Source: Azospirillum sp. OGB3
GTDB lineage: Bacteria; Pseudomonadota; Alphaproteobacteria; Azospirillales; Azospirillaceae
Reading direction: 5' to 3'
DNA: 64,000 nucleotides
NCBI RefSeq assembly: GCF_014192915.1
Contig: NZ_JACHYN010000002.1
Span: 682,001 to 746,000 of the forward strand
The notes beneath the pieces were generated by a model, which worked only from the letters and a program-made list of their open reading frames with translations, did not search any database and was not told where the DNA came from. Positions within the stretch are counted from its first letter, which is position 1. Every line of letters starts with the position of its first letter. The position numbers were made by a program, and so were the translations under genes. This document shows positions 1-9,652 of the stretch, one piece after another.

Positions 1-210
1 TCCGCCGCTCCGGCGGCGGGCGGCAAGGCGGCGCCGGCGGCGGGCGGCCCCGACAACATGGTCATGGCGGACGCCGTCTCGGCCCTCGTCAACCTCGGCT
101 ACGGACGGTCCGAGGCGTTCGGCGCCGTCGTGGCCGCCGGGCGCAAGCTGGGCGACGGGGCCGGCGTGTCGGAGCTGATCCGCCATGGCCTTAAGGAACT
201 CAGCCAATGA
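1..210 (+). CDS. ruvA: RuvA C-terminal fragment (Holliday junction DNA helicase subunit)
   Basis: The window opens inside a reading frame whose last 69 codons read through an Ala/Gly/Pro-rich linker into a short helical domain ([17 protein letters not shown]) that matches RuvA domain III. This is the flexible C-terminal part that contacts the RuvB ATPase and controls branch migration. The stop codon TGA overlaps the ruvB start as ATGA, so the two genes are probably translationally coupled. The N-terminal tetramerisation and junction-binding domains lie upstream of the window. Confidence 0.9.
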   Translation, partial: SAAPAAGGKAAPAAGGPDNMVMADAVSALVNLGYGRSEAFGAVVAAGRKLGDGAGVSELIRHGLKELSQ

Positions 211-1298
211 CCGCCGACCAGAACGGCTCCGATCCCGACCGGCTGGTGCAGCCGGGGCGGGGCGCCGGCGACTCCGGCGAAGCCTCGATCCGCCCGCTCT
301 CGCTCGCCGAGTTCATCGGCCAGCGGCAGGCGCGCGAGAACCTGTCGATCTTCATCCAGGCCGCCCGTTCCCGCGGGGAGGCGCTCGACCATGTGCTTCT
401 GTTCGGCCCGCCGGGCCTGGGCAAGACGACGCTGGCCCAGATCGTCTCGCGCGAGTTGGGGGTGGGCTTCCGCGCGACCTCCGGCCCGGTCATCGCGCGG
501 GCCGGCGACCTCGCCGCGCTGCTGACCAACCTGCAGCCGCACGACGTCCTCTTCATCGACGAGATCCATCGCCTTAATCCCGCCGTGGAAGAGGTGCTCT
601 ATCCCGCCATGGAGGATTTCCAACTCGACCTCATCATCGGCGAAGGCCCGTCGGCGCGGTCCATCCGGATCGACCTGCCGCCCTTCACGCTGGTCGGCGC
701 GACGACCCGGTCCGGCCTGATCACGCGCCCCCTGCGCGAGCGGTTCGGCATTCCTGTGCGGCTGCAATTCTACGAGCCGGACGAGCTGGAGCTGATCGTC
801 CGCCGGGCCGCCGCCGTGTTCAACATGCTCATCACGCCGGAAGGGGCGCGGGAGATTGCCAACCGGTCGCGCGGGACGCCGCGCGTGTCGGGGCGGCTGC
901 TGCGCCGGGTGCGCGACTTCGCCTCGGTGGCCGGCGTGCCGGAGGTGGACGCGCGCATCGCCGACGCCGCCCTGACCCGGCTGGAGGTCGACCGGCTCGG
1001 CCTCGACAGCATGGACCGGCGCTATCTCGGCATCATCGCCAACAACTACAACGGCGGCCCGGTCGGCGTGGACACGCTGGGCGCAGCACTCGGCGAGCAG
1101 CGTGACGTGCTGGAGGAGGTGGTGGAACCCTACCTGATCCAGCAGGGCTTCCTGCAGCGGACGCCGCGCGGGCGCATGCTGACCGACCAGGGTTTCCGCT
1201 ATCTGGGCCTCAACCCGCCGTCGGCGCCGACCCGCCAGTTCGACCTGCTGGACCGCCTGACGGAGGCCAACCCGGACCCTGAGGACGACGATGTCTGA
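207..1298 (+). CDS. ruvB: RuvB, Holliday junction branch migration ATPase
   Basis: A 363-residue AAA+ motor that drives branch migration of Holliday junctions with RuvA. The Walker A motif GPPGLGKTT lies near residues 67-75 and the Walker B motif LFIDEIH near 115-121. A sensor/arginine-finger stretch ([16 protein letters not shown]) follows, then the C-terminal winged helix. The N-terminus is longer than in many RuvB proteins by an acidic, Gly-rich lead of about 25 residues. The ATG overlaps the ruvA stop, and the 3' end overlaps the next gene by 8 bases, so ruvAB and the tol genes appear to form one continuous transcription unit. Confidence 0.98.
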   Translation: MTADQNGSDPDRLVQPGRGAGDSGEASIRPLSLAEFIGQRQARENLSIFIQAARSRGEALDHVLLFGPPGLGKTTLAQIVSRELGVGFRATSGPVIARAGDLAALLTNLQPHDVLFIDEIHRLNPAVEEVLYPAMEDFQLDLIIGEGPSARSIRIDLPPFTLVGATTRSGLITRPLRERFGIPVRLQFYEPDELELIVRRAAAVFNMLITPEGAREIANRSRGTPRVSGRLLRRVRDFASVAGVPEVDARIADAALTRLEVDRLGLDSMDRRYLGIIANNYNGGPVGVDTLGAALGEQRDVLEEVVEPYLIQQGFLQRTPRGRMLTDQGFRYLGLNPPSAPTRQFDLLDRLTEANPDPEDDDV

Positions 1299-1770
1299 CG
1301 CGGGCGGGACGGCAAATCTCTCGGGCTGGTTTGACGAGAACGCGCAGCACAGGCTGCGCTTGCGGGTCTACTACGAGGACACGGACGCCGGGGGTCTGGT
1401 CTATCACGCCAACTACCTGCGCTTCTTCGAGCGGGCGCGCACCGAGATGCTGCGGCTGACCGGATTCACCAACGCCGGGTTGGCCGAAAGCGACGGTGTG
1501 TCATTTGCGGTACGACGGGCGGAGATCGATTTTGTCGCTCCCGCAAAGCTCGAGGATACGCTTGAAGTGGTGACGCGAATCACCGATACCGGCGGTGCCT
1601 CCTTCGCAGTTGCACAACTTGTCCGTCGCGACGGCCGTGACCTCGCGCGGGCGGTGATTCAACTGGCGATGATCAATTTGGCCGGTAACCGGGCCGGACG
1701 TCCCGCGCGCCTTCCGGCGCCGGTCCGCGAGGCGCTCATCGATTTGTACAAAAGGCAGAAGCGAGACTGA
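1291..1770 (+). CDS. ybgC: Tol-Pal associated acyl-CoA thioesterase YbgC
   Basis: A 159-residue single hotdog-fold protein. The signature [11 protein letters not shown] near residues 29-39 carries the catalytic aspartate of the YbgC/4-hydroxybenzoyl-CoA thioesterase family, followed by [12 protein letters not shown]. Members hydrolyse short-chain acyl-CoA esters and sit at the head of Tol-Pal operons. The start overlaps the end of ruvB by 8 bases and tolQ begins 5 bases after its stop. Its contribution to envelope function is not obvious from sequence. Confidence 0.95.
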   Translation: MSDAGGTANLSGWFDENAQHRLRLRVYYEDTDAGGLVYHANYLRFFERARTEMLRLTGFTNAGLAESDGVSFAVRRAEIDFVAPAKLEDTLEVVTRITDTGGASFAVAQLVRRDGRDLARAVIQLAMINLAGNRAGRPARLPAPVREALIDLYKRQKRD

Positions 1771-1775
1771 CTGCG

Positions 1776-2498
1776 ATGGATCTGAATTCCGCCCAGGTGG
1801 TCGGGGCCGCGGCGAAGGCTCACGACATCACGATGTGGGGCCTGTTCTGGCAGGCCGACCTGATCGTCAAGGTCGTGATGCTGATGCTGCTGGTTGCCTC
1901 GGTGTGGTGCTGGGCCATCATCATCGAGAAGTTGATGCGCATCCGCCGCCTGAACGCGCAGGCGGACGCCTTCGAGGAGAGCTTCTGGTCCGGCGGCTCG
2001 CTGGACGCGCTGTACGACCGCATCGGGCAGAACCCGAGCGATCCGATGTCGGCGACCTTCGCCGCCGGCATGCGCGAATGGCGCCACGCCGCCGACCGCG
2101 GCATCGGCTCCATGAAGGGCTCGCTGCAGCAGCGGGTCGAGCGCGTCATGTCGGTGACCATCGGGCGCGAAATGCTGCGCGCCGAGCGCTACATGACCTT
2201 CCTGGCGTCGGTCGGTTCGACGGCCCCCTTCATCGGCCTGTTCGGCACGGTGTGGGGCATCATGAACTCCTTCACCTCCATCGCCGCGTCGGGCAACACC
2301 AGCCTCGCCGTCGTCGCCCCCGGCATCGCCGAGGCGCTGTTCGCCACGGCGCTGGGTCTCGTGGCCGCCATTCCCGCCGTGATCTCGTACAACAAGTTCA
2401 CCACCGACCTCGGCCGCTACGCCGACCGGCTGGAGACCTTCTCGGGCGAGTTCTCGGCGATCCTGTCGCGCCACCTCGAGGAGCGGGGAGCCGCCTGA
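1776..2498 (+). CDS. tolQ: TolQ, inner-membrane proton channel subunit of Tol-Pal
   Basis: A 240-residue MotA/TolQ/ExbB-family protein. It has one N-terminal transmembrane helix (around residues 22-45), a long cytoplasmic loop, and two C-terminal helices separated by the conserved segment [15 protein letters not shown]. With TolR it couples proton flow to TolA and Pal, and so to outer-membrane constriction at division. It lies between ybgC and tolR with 1-5 base spacing. Confidence 0.97.
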   Translation: MDLNSAQVVGAAAKAHDITMWGLFWQADLIVKVVMLMLLVASVWCWAIIIEKLMRIRRLNAQADAFEESFWSGGSLDALYDRIGQNPSDPMSATFAAGMREWRHAADRGIGSMKGSLQQRVERVMSVTIGREMLRAERYMTFLASVGSTAPFIGLFGTVWGIMNSFTSIAASGNTSLAVVAPGIAEALFATALGLVAAIPAVISYNKFTTDLGRYADRLETFSGEFSAILSRHLEERGAA

Positions 2499-2499
2499 C

Positions 2500-2982
2500 A
2501 TGGGAGCCCAGCTCGCAGGAAAGGGCGGCCACGGTCGGGGCCGCCGCCGCGGATACCGCGCGATGGCCGACATCAACATGACGCCCTTCATCGACGTCAT
2601 GCTGGTGCTGCTGATCGTCTTCATGGTCGCCGCACCGCTGCTGACCGTCGGCGTGCCGGTGGATCTGCCGAAGACCAACGCCGCCCCGCTGGAGGCGCAG
2701 AAGGACCCGCTGTTCGTGACCGTCCAGTCCGACGGCCGGGTCTATGTGCAGGAGACGGCGGTGGAGACGGCCAACATGGTGCCGCTGCTGATCGCCGTGA
2801 CCAACAACAACCCAGACGCCCGCATCCTGGTGCGCGGCGACGCGAAGATCGCCTACGGCAAGATGCTGGAGGTGATGGGCACCATGAGCGCCGCCGGCTT
2901 CAAGAAGGTCGGGCTGGTCGCCGAGATGCCCAGCGGGCCGGGAGCCACCGGGCCGCGCGTCGGCGGCTCGGCGCAGCGCTGA
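2500..2982 (+). CDS. tolR: TolR, Tol-Pal proton channel subunit
   Basis: A 160-residue ExbD/TolR protein. After a basic cytoplasmic N-terminus comes a single transmembrane helix beginning [17 protein letters not shown], whose aspartate in FIDVM is the proton-coupling residue of the family. The rest is a periplasmic domain. The start lies 2 bases after the tolQ stop, so coupled translation is likely. The C-terminal tail is Gly/Pro-rich and less typical. Confidence 0.96.
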   Translation: MGAQLAGKGGHGRGRRRGYRAMADINMTPFIDVMLVLLIVFMVAAPLLTVGVPVDLPKTNAAPLEAQKDPLFVTVQSDGRVYVQETAVETANMVPLLIAVTNNNPDARILVRGDAKIAYGKMLEVMGTMSAAGFKKVGLVAEMPSGPGATGPRVGGSAQR

Positions 2983-3010
2983 GACGCCACGGCGAGTTGA
3001 AGGCTGACCC

Positions 3011-4141
3011 ATGCGCAAACCCCTGATCGCCTCGGCAACGCTGCACGTCGCGCTGGTCGCGCTGTTCGTGCTCGGCATGCCGCCCAGCGATCGCAAGCTG
3101 GACATCCCCGAGTCCATCCCGATCGAGATCGTGGACATGGGCGAGGTGACCCAGGCCGCGCGCGTCGACAAGGGCGAGCCCAAACCGTCGGCGCCCAAGC
3201 CGCCGGTCCCCGAGGCCAAGCCGAGCCCGCCGGCCCCCGCGCCGCCGGAGCCGGCCAGCGAGCCGCCGCCCCCGCCGCCGCCCCGCCCCGAGCCGAAGGT
3301 TCCGGAGCCGCCCAAGGTCGCCCAGGTGACGCCGCCCCCGGCGCGCGAACCGCCGCCGCCGCCCAAGTCGGCACCGCCCCCGCCGCCGCCCGATCCGGAG
3401 CCGGCGCCGGTGGTCAAACCGCCCGAGCCCAAGCCGGAACCGAAGCCGCAGCCTCCGAAGCCGGAGCCGCCCAAACCGGAACCGCCGAAGCCTGAGCCTC
3501 CGAAGCCGGAGCCGAAGAAGCCCGAGCCGCCGAAGCCGGAACCGGCCAAACCGGAACCGCCCAAGCCCGAGCCCAAGAAGCCCGAGCCGGCCAAGCCGGA
3601 GACGCCGAAGGCCGAGCCCAAGAAGCCGGAGAAGCCGCCGGAGAAGACCGACGCGCTGGCCGACCTTCTGAAGAACGTTCAGAAGAACGCCCCGGCCAAG
3701 CCGGCGGCGTCCGAGAGCAAGGCCGACGCCAAGCCGACCCAGAACGCCGCCGCATCGCCGGCGCCCTCGGGGGCGGCCAAGGCGGTGAACGGACCCGACA
3801 AGCCGTTCAAGCCGTCGGGCCGCGCCATCGACGGCATCCGCGGCGCGGTGAGCAAGAACTGGAACTTCGACCCGGGCCGCAAGGACGCCGGGAACATGCA
3901 GGTGGAGATCATCGTTGAGCTGGGCCGCGACGGTTCGGTCCTCAACGCGACGATCAACGAGAGGTACCGCTCCCGCTACATGTCGGACGCGGCCTTCCGG
4001 GCATCGGCCGACGCCGCGCTGCGCGCGGTGAAGCGGGCCAGCCCCCTGCCCATCAGCGAGTTTTCCGGCGACTTCACGCCCGCCCGGTATGAAGAGTGGC
4101 GTTACTTCGTGTTCAATTTCGACCCGAGGGACATGTTCTGA
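3011..4141 (+). CDS. tolA: TolA, periplasm-spanning Tol-Pal protein
   Basis: A 376-residue protein with an N-terminal signal-anchor helix (about residues 5-24) and a very long Pro/Lys/Glu-rich middle (about 55-220) built from PKPEP-like repeats. An Ala/Lys linker leads to a C-terminal TonB-like domain (from about 265) that should contact Pal and TolB. In enterobacterial TolA the middle is mainly Ala/Lys helix; here it is proline-rich and so probably an extended rod. It starts 28 bases after tolR and stops 2 bases before the tolB ATG. Confidence 0.95.
   Translation: MRKPLIASATLHVALVALFVLGMPPSDRKLDIPESIPIEIVDMGEVTQAARVDKGEPKPSAPKPPVPEAKPSPPAPAPPEPASEPPPPPPPRPEPKVPEPPKVAQVTPPPAREPPPPPKSAPPPPPPDPEPAPVVKPPEPKPEPKPQPPKPEPPKPEPPKPEPPKPEPKKPEPPKPEPAKPEPPKPEPKKPEPAKPETPKAEPKKPEKPPEKTDALADLLKNVQKNAPAKPAASESKADAKPTQNAAASPAPSGAAKAVNGPDKPFKPSGRAIDGIRGAVSKNWNFDPGRKDAGNMQVEIIVELGRDGSVLNATINERYRSRYMSDAAFRASADAALRAVKRASPLPISEFSGDFTPARYEEWRYFVFNFDPRDMF
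3418..3640 (+). repeat. Degenerate in-frame tandem repeat encoding PKPEP units in tolA
   Basis: The DNA repeats short units such as ccgaagccggagcc and ccgaagcctgagcc, giving Pro-Lys-Pro-Glu motifs. Unit boundaries vary and synonymous changes are common, so the repeat is old at DNA level but kept at protein level. In-frame length variation between strains would be expected here. Confidence 0.85.
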
Positions 4142-4143
4142 CG

Positions 4144-5496
4144 ATGACGAAGAAGACGAGGCTCCTGCTGAAGGCCGCCGGTTGCGCCGGCGCCCTGCTG
4201 CTCGCCCTCGGCGTCGCGGCGCCCGCCCCGGCCCGCGCCGAGGTGCGAATCGACATCACCAAGGGCGTGGTCGAGCCGCTGCCGATCGCCATCACCAGCT
4301 TCGCCGGTGCCGGCGGGCGCGAGGCGCAGGTCGGCTCGGACATCTCCAAGGTGGTCGCCGCCGATCTGGAGCGGTCGGGCCTGTTCCGGCCGCTCGACCC
4401 CAAGGGCTTCCTGCAGACACCCGACCAGCTCCGCTCCGGCGAGCCGCGCTACCAGGACTGGCGCGCCGTCGGCGCCCAGGCGCTCGTCGCCGGCAACACC
4501 ACCGCCATGGGCGACGGCCGCATGAAGGTCGACTTCCGCCTGTGGGACGTCGCCGCCGGCCAGTACATGCAGGGGCTGAGCTACACCGCGACCGCCGACA
4601 GCTGGCGCCGCATCGCCCACATCGTCGCCGACGCCATCTACAAGCGGCTGACCGGCGAAGAGGGCTATTTCGACACGCGCATCGTCTATGTGGCCGAATC
4701 CGGCCCGGCCAACGCGCGCAAGAAGCAGCTCGCCATCATGGACCAGGACGGTGAGAACCATCAGTTCCTGACCGACGGCAAGAACCTTGTCCTGACGCCG
4801 CGCTTCTCGCCGGCGACCCAGGAAATCACGTACATGTCGTACTTCAACAAGAAGCCGCGCGTGTACCTGTTCAACATCGACAGCGGCCGCCAGGAAGTCC
4901 TCGGCGACTTCGTCGGCATGACCTTCGCCCCGCGCTTCTCGCCGGACGGCAACAAGGTCATCATGAGCATGGCGCAGAACGGCAACACCGACATCTACGC
5001 CCTCGACCTGCGGACCCGCCGCCAGACCCAGCTCACCGATTCGCCGGGCATCGACACTGGTCCCAGCTACTCGCCGGACGGCCAGCGCATCGTCTTCGAG
5101 TCGGACCGCGGCGGCAGCCAGCAGCTCTACATCATGAACGCGGACGGCTCGGGGCCGAAGCGCCTGACCTTCGGCGAGGGCCGCTACGGCACGCCGGTGT
5201 GGTCGCCGCGCGGCGACCTGATCGCCTTCACCCGCCAGCGCGGCAGCAACTTCGCGCTGGGCGTGATCCGTCCGGACGGCACCGGCGAGCGCATCCTGAC
5301 CGAGTCGTTCCACGTGGAAGGCCCGACCTGGGCGCCGAACGGCCGCGTGCTGAGCTTCTTCCGCGATGTTCCGGCCGGGGATGGCCGTGGGCGAAGCGCG
5401 AAGCTCTACACGATCGACGTGACGGGCGCAAACGAACGCCGTGTGATCACTCCGCTCGACGGCTCCGATCCTGCATGGTCGCCCTTGATTCCCTAG
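4144..5496 (+). CDS. tolB: TolB, periplasmic beta-propeller of Tol-Pal
   Basis: A 450-residue protein with a signal peptide (basic start, hydrophobic core, cleavage likely after the ARA near residue 32). An N-terminal alpha/beta domain follows, then a six-bladed propeller whose blades carry the repeated motifs FSPDG, YSPDG and WSPRG. It binds Pal and tunes the Pal-TolA interaction. The start at 4144 is chosen over an in-frame upstream ATG at 4096 because that one lies inside tolA and would bury the signal peptide. It follows tolA by two bases. Confidence 0.97.
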   Translation: MTKKTRLLLKAAGCAGALLLALGVAAPAPARAEVRIDITKGVVEPLPIAITSFAGAGGREAQVGSDISKVVAADLERSGLFRPLDPKGFLQTPDQLRSGEPRYQDWRAVGAQALVAGNTTAMGDGRMKVDFRLWDVAAGQYMQGLSYTATADSWRRIAHIVADAIYKRLTGEEGYFDTRIVYVAESGPANARKKQLAIMDQDGENHQFLTDGKNLVLTPRFSPATQEITYMSYFNKKPRVYLFNIDSGRQEVLGDFVGMTFAPRFSPDGNKVIMSMAQNGNTDIYALDLRTRRQTQLTDSPGIDTGPSYSPDGQRIVFESDRGGSQQLYIMNADGSGPKRLTFGEGRYGTPVWSPRGDLIAFTRQRGSNFALGVIRPDGTGERILTESFHVEGPTWAPNGRVLSFFRDVPAGDGRGRSAKLYTIDVTGANERRVITPLDGSDPAWSPLIP

Positions 5497-5545
5497 TGGA
5501 CTAGCCCTATTTTGCGCGCGCAAGAACGACGCTCAAGACGAAGGC

Positions 5546-5563
5546 CGGAAGTCGGTACTTCCG
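5546..5563 (+). other. Perfect 7-bp hairpin in the tolB-pal spacer
   Basis: CGGAAGT, a four-base CGGT loop and ACTTCCG form a perfect stem in the 148-base tolB-pal gap. The string cggaagtcgg recurs about 28 bases downstream. There is no U-run, so this is not a standard terminator. It could be a processing or stability element or an operator. Pal is usually made in much larger amounts than the other Tol proteins, which would fit separate control at this spacer. Confidence 0.4.
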
Positions 5564-5644
5564 TCGGGGTCTGGCGGAAGTCGGCGGCGTTCTTCCACCA
5601 CAATCCGGTCAAAACATATCGTGTCGCTTAGGGGGTCATTTAAC

Positions 5645-6121
5645 ATGCGTATCAAGTATCTGAGCCTGATCGCCGCCGTCGCTCTGGTTGCCGCTTGCGA
5701 AACTGCTCCGAAGGACGCCGGCAACGGCGCTGGTACCGGCACTGCCCAGACCAAGCAGATTCAGGGTGGCACCCAGGAAGACCTGGTCGTCAACGTCGGC
5801 GACCGCGTGTTCTTCGGTCTCGACCGTTACGACCTGGCTCCGGAGGCTCGCGCCACCCTGGACCGTCAGGCGTCCTGGCTGAAGCAGTACCCGAACGTCA
5901 CCGTGACCGTCGAAGGCCACGCTGACGAGCGCGGCACCCGCGAGTACAACCTTGCCCTGGGTGAGCGCCGCGCCAACTCGGTGAAGAACTACCTCGTCGC
6001 CGGCGGCATCAACGCCTCGCGCGTTAAGGTCATCTCCTACGGCAAGGAGAAGCCGGCGGTCCTCGGCTCGAACGAGGCCTCCTGGGCGCAGAACCGCCGC
6101 GGCGTGACCGTCGTCGACTAA
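5645..6121 (+). CDS. pal: Pal, peptidoglycan-associated lipoprotein
   Basis: A 158-residue lipoprotein with a type II signal peptide ending in the lipobox LVAAC, a short linker, and an OmpA-like domain. That domain contains the peptidoglycan-binding signature VEGHADERGTREYN and ALGERRANSVKNYL. The ATG at 5645 is chosen over an upstream GTG at 5621 because AGGGGG at 5630-5635 sits 9 bases before it and the signal peptide then starts correctly. A strong terminator follows. The cpoB/ybgF gene that usually comes next is absent. Confidence 0.98.
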   Translation: MRIKYLSLIAAVALVAACETAPKDAGNGAGTGTAQTKQIQGGTQEDLVVNVGDRVFFGLDRYDLAPEARATLDRQASWLKQYPNVTVTVEGHADERGTREYNLALGERRANSVKNYLVAGGINASRVKVISYGKEKPAVLGSNEASWAQNRRGVTVVD

Positions 6122-6150
6122 CGACGGCGCCCGTCCGGGTTCCAAGGAAG

Positions 6151-6190
6151 ACGCCGCTCCGGAGCGATCCGGGGCGGCGTTTTTCTTTTG
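6151..6190 (+). terminator. Rho-independent terminator of the tol-pal operon
   Basis: ACGCCGCTCCGG and CCGGGGCGGCGT form a 12-bp stem with one G-U pair around a 5-base loop, followed directly by a T-rich run. It lies 30 bases after the pal stop codon. Confidence 0.9.
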
Positions 6191-6224
6191 GGGCGTGGGG
6201 GAGGGGGCCTGAGTTCGGCGAGAC

Positions 6225-6329
6225 TTTGCCCCCGCCCCGACTCTCCACCGCTGCGCGGGAGAGAGGGCCTTATGCGAAGCGGCATCCGTTCCCTCCCCTG
6301 CGAAGCGGGGGAGGGGTAGGGAGGGGGCG
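6225..6329. repeat. GC-rich intergenic palindromic repeat, copy 1
   Basis: Two related arms face each other: a left arm with ttgcccccgccccgactctcc and a right arm with ccctcccctgcgaagcgggg followed by gagggtagggagg-like sequence. The same architecture occurs at 44546-44652, and a single arm at 55215-55259. This copy is the most diverged. It sits between the pal terminator and the tRNA, in DNA without a gene (6191-6427). Confidence 0.7.
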
Positions 6330-6427
6330 AGGTCCAGACCCATCGCTCAATGCGGAACGCAAAAAGCCGCGCAAGCCGGACAAAGGCTGCGCTTCAGCAT
6401 TTTCGAAGTCATAAGGAAAAGGGAGGA

Positions 6428-6502
<75 letters not shown>

Positions 6503-6664
6503 GCCGGGACGGTGTCGCTGGCCGGGAAGAACTTGCGGCCAACCGTCGAAGTGGCGCGGGTTATGCCACAGGGCTTGTCGCGATGCAAGCGGGGAAGAGC
6601 CTTTTCGCCAAAGAAAAATGGGCGGGAAAATCCCCGCCCATGGTCATGCCCGTCACCGCGCCGG

Positions 6665-8626
6665 TCAGTCGGCGCCGCCCTCTCCGGAGGCGTTGCCGAA
6701 GGCGCTGGGCGGTGGCAGGACGGCCTCGGCGCGGAAGTCGGGGACGATGTTGGAGAGGATCGTCATCACCCGCTCCGCGTCCCCGGCCCGCGCCGCCATC
6801 TCCAGCTCGCCCAGGGCGCGGTTGATGAGGGCGTAGTCGATGACCCGCGGCGAGGCGAGGAACACGCCGTCGGCCTCGGTGCGCGACGGCGCCTCCGCCG
6901 AGGTCAGGATCTCCTCGAACAGCTTTTCGCCGGGGCGCAGGCCGGTGAACTCGATCTTGATGTCCTCGCCGGGCCGGTAGCCGGCCAGTCGGATCATCTG
7001 CCGCGCGAGGTCGACGATCTTCACCGGCTCGCCCATGTCGAGCACCAGTACCTTGCCGCGCTCCTCCGCGCGGGCGACGCCATGGGCGGAGGCCTGGAGC
7101 ACCAGCTCGACCGCCTCGCGCACCGTCATGAAGTAGCGGCGCATGTCGGGGTGGGTGACGGTCAGCGGGCCGCCCTTGGCGAGCTGGCGGGTGAACAGCG
7201 GAACCACCGACCCGCTGGAGCCCAGCACGTTGCCGAAGCGGACCGTCATGTAACGGGTCGCCGTCTCGCCGCCGTCGCGTGGCGGCAGCATGTCGAGCGC
7301 CTGGCAGTAGCATTCGGCGAAGCGCTTGGTGGCGCCCATCACGCTGGTCGGGCGGATCGCCTTGTCGGTGGACACCAGGACCATTGCCTGGCAGCCGTTG
7401 GCCCGTGCCGCGTCCGCGACGTTGCGGGTGCCGATGACATTGGTCAGGGCGCCTTCGGCCGGGTTGGCCTCGACCAGCGGCACATGCTTCAGCGCGGCGG
7501 CGTGGAAGACCATGTGCGGGCGCTGGGCCTGGAACAGGCGGAAGATGCGGTCGCGGTCGCGCACGTCGGCGATCACCGCCTGGAGCGCCAAGGCGGGAAA
7601 GCGCTCCCGCACCTCCATCTCGATGCTGTAGAGGTTGAACTCCCCGGCATCGACCAGGGTCAACGTTTCCGGTTCGAGCGCGGCGATCTGCCGGACCAGC
7701 TCGCTGCCGATGGTGCCGCCCGCCCCGGTGACGACGACGCGCCGCCCGGTCACCAGACTGGCGATGGCGCCGCGGTTGAGGACCGCCTGGGGCCGGCCCA
7801 GCAAATCCTCCAGGGCGATCGGGCGCACCTCGATCTTGCCCTCGCCCAGCGCCGACTTGAACTCGGTCAGGCTGGGCAACCGTGCCATCGACAGGCCGAG
7901 GGACTCCGCCTGTTCCAGCAGGTCGCGCAGGACGGTGCCGGGCACATCGGCCTGCCCCTTGGCGACGATCAGGCGCTGCGGGCGGTCGCCGCGCTGCGCC
8001 AATTCCTCGACCACGCGGGGCAGATCGTCGGGGCCGCCCAGCACGGGCACGCCGCGGATGGCGTGGCCGATGCGGCGGTTCTTGTCGTCGAGCAGCCCGA
8101 CCGCCCGGTAGGCGGCGCCGGCGTTCTGGTCCAGCGAGCGGATGAACAGCTCCGCCGCGTCGCTGACGCCCAGCACGAGCACGGGGATGCGCGGCACCCC
8201 CGTCGAATCCCGATCATGCAGGCCCAGACGGCGGTCTTTGACAAGACGGTAGGCGAAGCGCGGGCCGCCCAGCAGGACGAGCTGCACGAACCATAGGATC
8301 ACCGGCAGGGACCGCGGCAGGGATTCCAGACGCGTCAGCACGAACATCACCGCGACGAAGCACAGCACGACCATCGTGACCGCGCGCAGGAGCTGCGCCA
8401 GATCGGGCACCGAGGCGTAGCGCCAGATGCCGCGGTACAGGCCGGAGAAACGGAACGCCACCGCGCCGATCAGAACCAGAATGGGCAGTCCCGTCAGCAA
8501 CGGGTCTCTGTATTCGTCGAACGCCTGCTGGCCCACGCGCAGATACAGCGCCACAACCAGGGAAACGGCCGTCATCGTCAGGTCGTGCAGGTAGACGAGG
8601 GACGCCCGCGGGGACAGGATGCGCAT
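6665..8626 (-). CDS. CapD/WbpM-type nucleotide-sugar 4,6-dehydratase (membrane)
   Basis: A 653-residue protein with four or so N-terminal transmembrane helices, a CoA-binding-like Rossmann section, and a C-terminal SDR domain. The NAD motif is TGAGGTIGSELV and the active-site segment is STDKAIRPTSVMGATKR. Family members remove water from UDP-GlcNAc to make the 4-keto-6-deoxy precursor of QuiNAc or FucNAc. The start at 8626 is preferred to an in-frame ATG at 8689 because AAGG lies 8 bases upstream. It is the last gene of a five-gene minus-strand surface-polysaccharide cluster and pairs functionally with the reductase upstream. Confidence 0.9.
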   Translation of the reverse strand: MRILSPRASLVYLHDLTMTAVSLVVALYLRVGQQAFDEYRDPLLTGLPILVLIGAVAFRFSGLYRGIWRYASVPDLAQLLRAVTMVVLCFVAVMFVLTRLESLPRSLPVILWFVQLVLLGGPRFAYRLVKDRRLGLHDRDSTGVPRIPVLVLGVSDAAELFIRSLDQNAGAAYRAVGLLDDKNRRIGHAIRGVPVLGGPDDLPRVVEELAQRGDRPQRLIVAKGQADVPGTVLRDLLEQAESLGLSMARLPSLTEFKSALGEGKIEVRPIALEDLLGRPQAVLNRGAIASLVTGRRVVVTGAGGTIGSELVRQIAALEPETLTLVDAGEFNLYSIEMEVRERFPALALQAVIADVRDRDRIFRLFQAQRPHMVFHAAALKHVPLVEANPAEGALTNVIGTRNVADAARANGCQAMVLVSTDKAIRPTSVMGATKRFAECYCQALDMLPPRDGGETATRYMTVRFGNVLGSSGSVVPLFTRQLAKGGPLTVTHPDMRRYFMTVREAVELVLQASAHGVARAEERGKVLVLDMGEPVKIVDLARQMIRLAGYRPGEDIKIEFTGLRPGEKLFEEILTSAEAPSRTEADGVFLASPRVIDYALINRALGELEMAARAGDAERVMTILSNIVPDFRAEAVLPPPSAFGNASGEGGAD

Positions 8627-8698
8627 GCGCTTTACCTTGGAATATCGCTTTGTCCGGGGCCGTTCCCTTTCGGGCAACCCGCGGACCATGATGGCCGT

Positions 8699-9652
8699 TC
8701 AGCCGCGCACAGCTTTGAACCATTCGGCGGTCAGGCGCAAGCCGTACGCGGGGTAGCAGGGCGGGCGCCAGTTCAGCGCCCGGCGGATGGCCCCGTCGTC
8801 AATCACCAGGGAACCGGCGACGCGGTCCAGCATGGCCTCGCGTCGGGCCAGCCGCGCGGCCAGCGCCAGCAGGGACGGCGGCACGGACAAAAGGCGCGCG
8901 GGCCTGTCCAGCGCCTCGGCGATGGCGCGCACCAGCTCCGCCGTCGACATCGGGCGTCCGTCATGGACCAGGAACCGCCCGCCCGCGGCCTGCGGGTGGG
9001 TCAGGCATTCCTGGATGGCGTCGGCGAGATTGCCCACGAAGATCAGGCTGCGCCGGTTCTCCAAGGCGCCCAGCGGCAGGGGGATGCCGCGGTCCACCGC
9101 CTGCATCAGCCGCAGGAAATTGCCACCGACGCCGGGGCCGTAGACCAGCGGCGGGCGGATCACCACGGCCTCCAGCCCGGTGCGGGCCGAGATCTCCGCC
9201 AGCGCCCGTTCGGCCTCCAGCTTTGAGATGCCGTAGGGGGAATGCGGATCGGGCTCCGTCTCCTCGCTCAACTCGTCCGGGCGGCTCTCGTCGGCCAGCG
9301 CCTTGACGCTGCTGAGATAGACCACGCGCTTGACGCCCGCCGCCGCGGCGGCCTCGGCCAGCACGCGGGTGCCGGCGGTGTTGACTCGGCGGAAGGCGGC
9401 CAGCGGATCGGACTCACGGTCGCGCATGACGTGGACGCGGGCGGCCAGATGGACCACCGCGTCCATGCCCTGGAGCGCGTTGCCCCAGGCGGTGGCCGGG
9501 CCGATGTCGCCGATGGTGACGGTTTCCGCCGCCTGCGGAACCGCGACGTCTGGGCGGCGAACCACGCCTCGTACGCTGTGCCCGCGCGACACCAGCAGGG
9601 GGATGACCGTCCGCGCGACGAAGCCGGTGGCCCCGGTGACCAGGACGCGCAT
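8699..9652 (-). CDS. NAD-dependent epimerase/reductase, WbpV/WreQ-like
   Basis: A 317-residue extended SDR with the NAD-binding motif VTGATGFVARTV at the N-terminus and the active-site YGISKLEAE. Together with a CapD/WbpM dehydratase and a WbpL-type transferase, such proteins reduce UDP-4-keto-6-deoxy-GlcNAc to UDP-QuiNAc or UDP-FucNAc. A role as UDP-glucose 4-epimerase is also possible from sequence alone. The start overlaps the stop of the upstream transferase as ATGA, so they are translationally coupled. Confidence 0.8.
   Translation of the reverse strand: MRVLVTGATGFVARTVIPLLVSRGHSVRGVVRRPDVAVPQAAETVTIGDIGPATAWGNALQGMDAVVHLAARVHVMRDRESDPLAAFRRVNTAGTRVLAEAAAAAGVKRVVYLSSVKALADESRPDELSEETEPDPHSPYGISKLEAERALAEISARTGLEAVVIRPPLVYGPGVGGNFLRLMQAVDRGIPLPLGALENRRSLIFVGNLADAIQECLTHPQAAGGRFLVHDGRPMSTAELVRAIAEALDRPARLLSVPPSLLALAARLARREAMLDRVAGSLVIDDGAIRRALNWRPPCYPAYGLRLTAEWFKAVRG

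Noticed and set aside
3418-3640. CRISPR-like periodic repeat
   Set aside because: The repeat is in-frame PKPEP coding sequence of tolA with no spacers.
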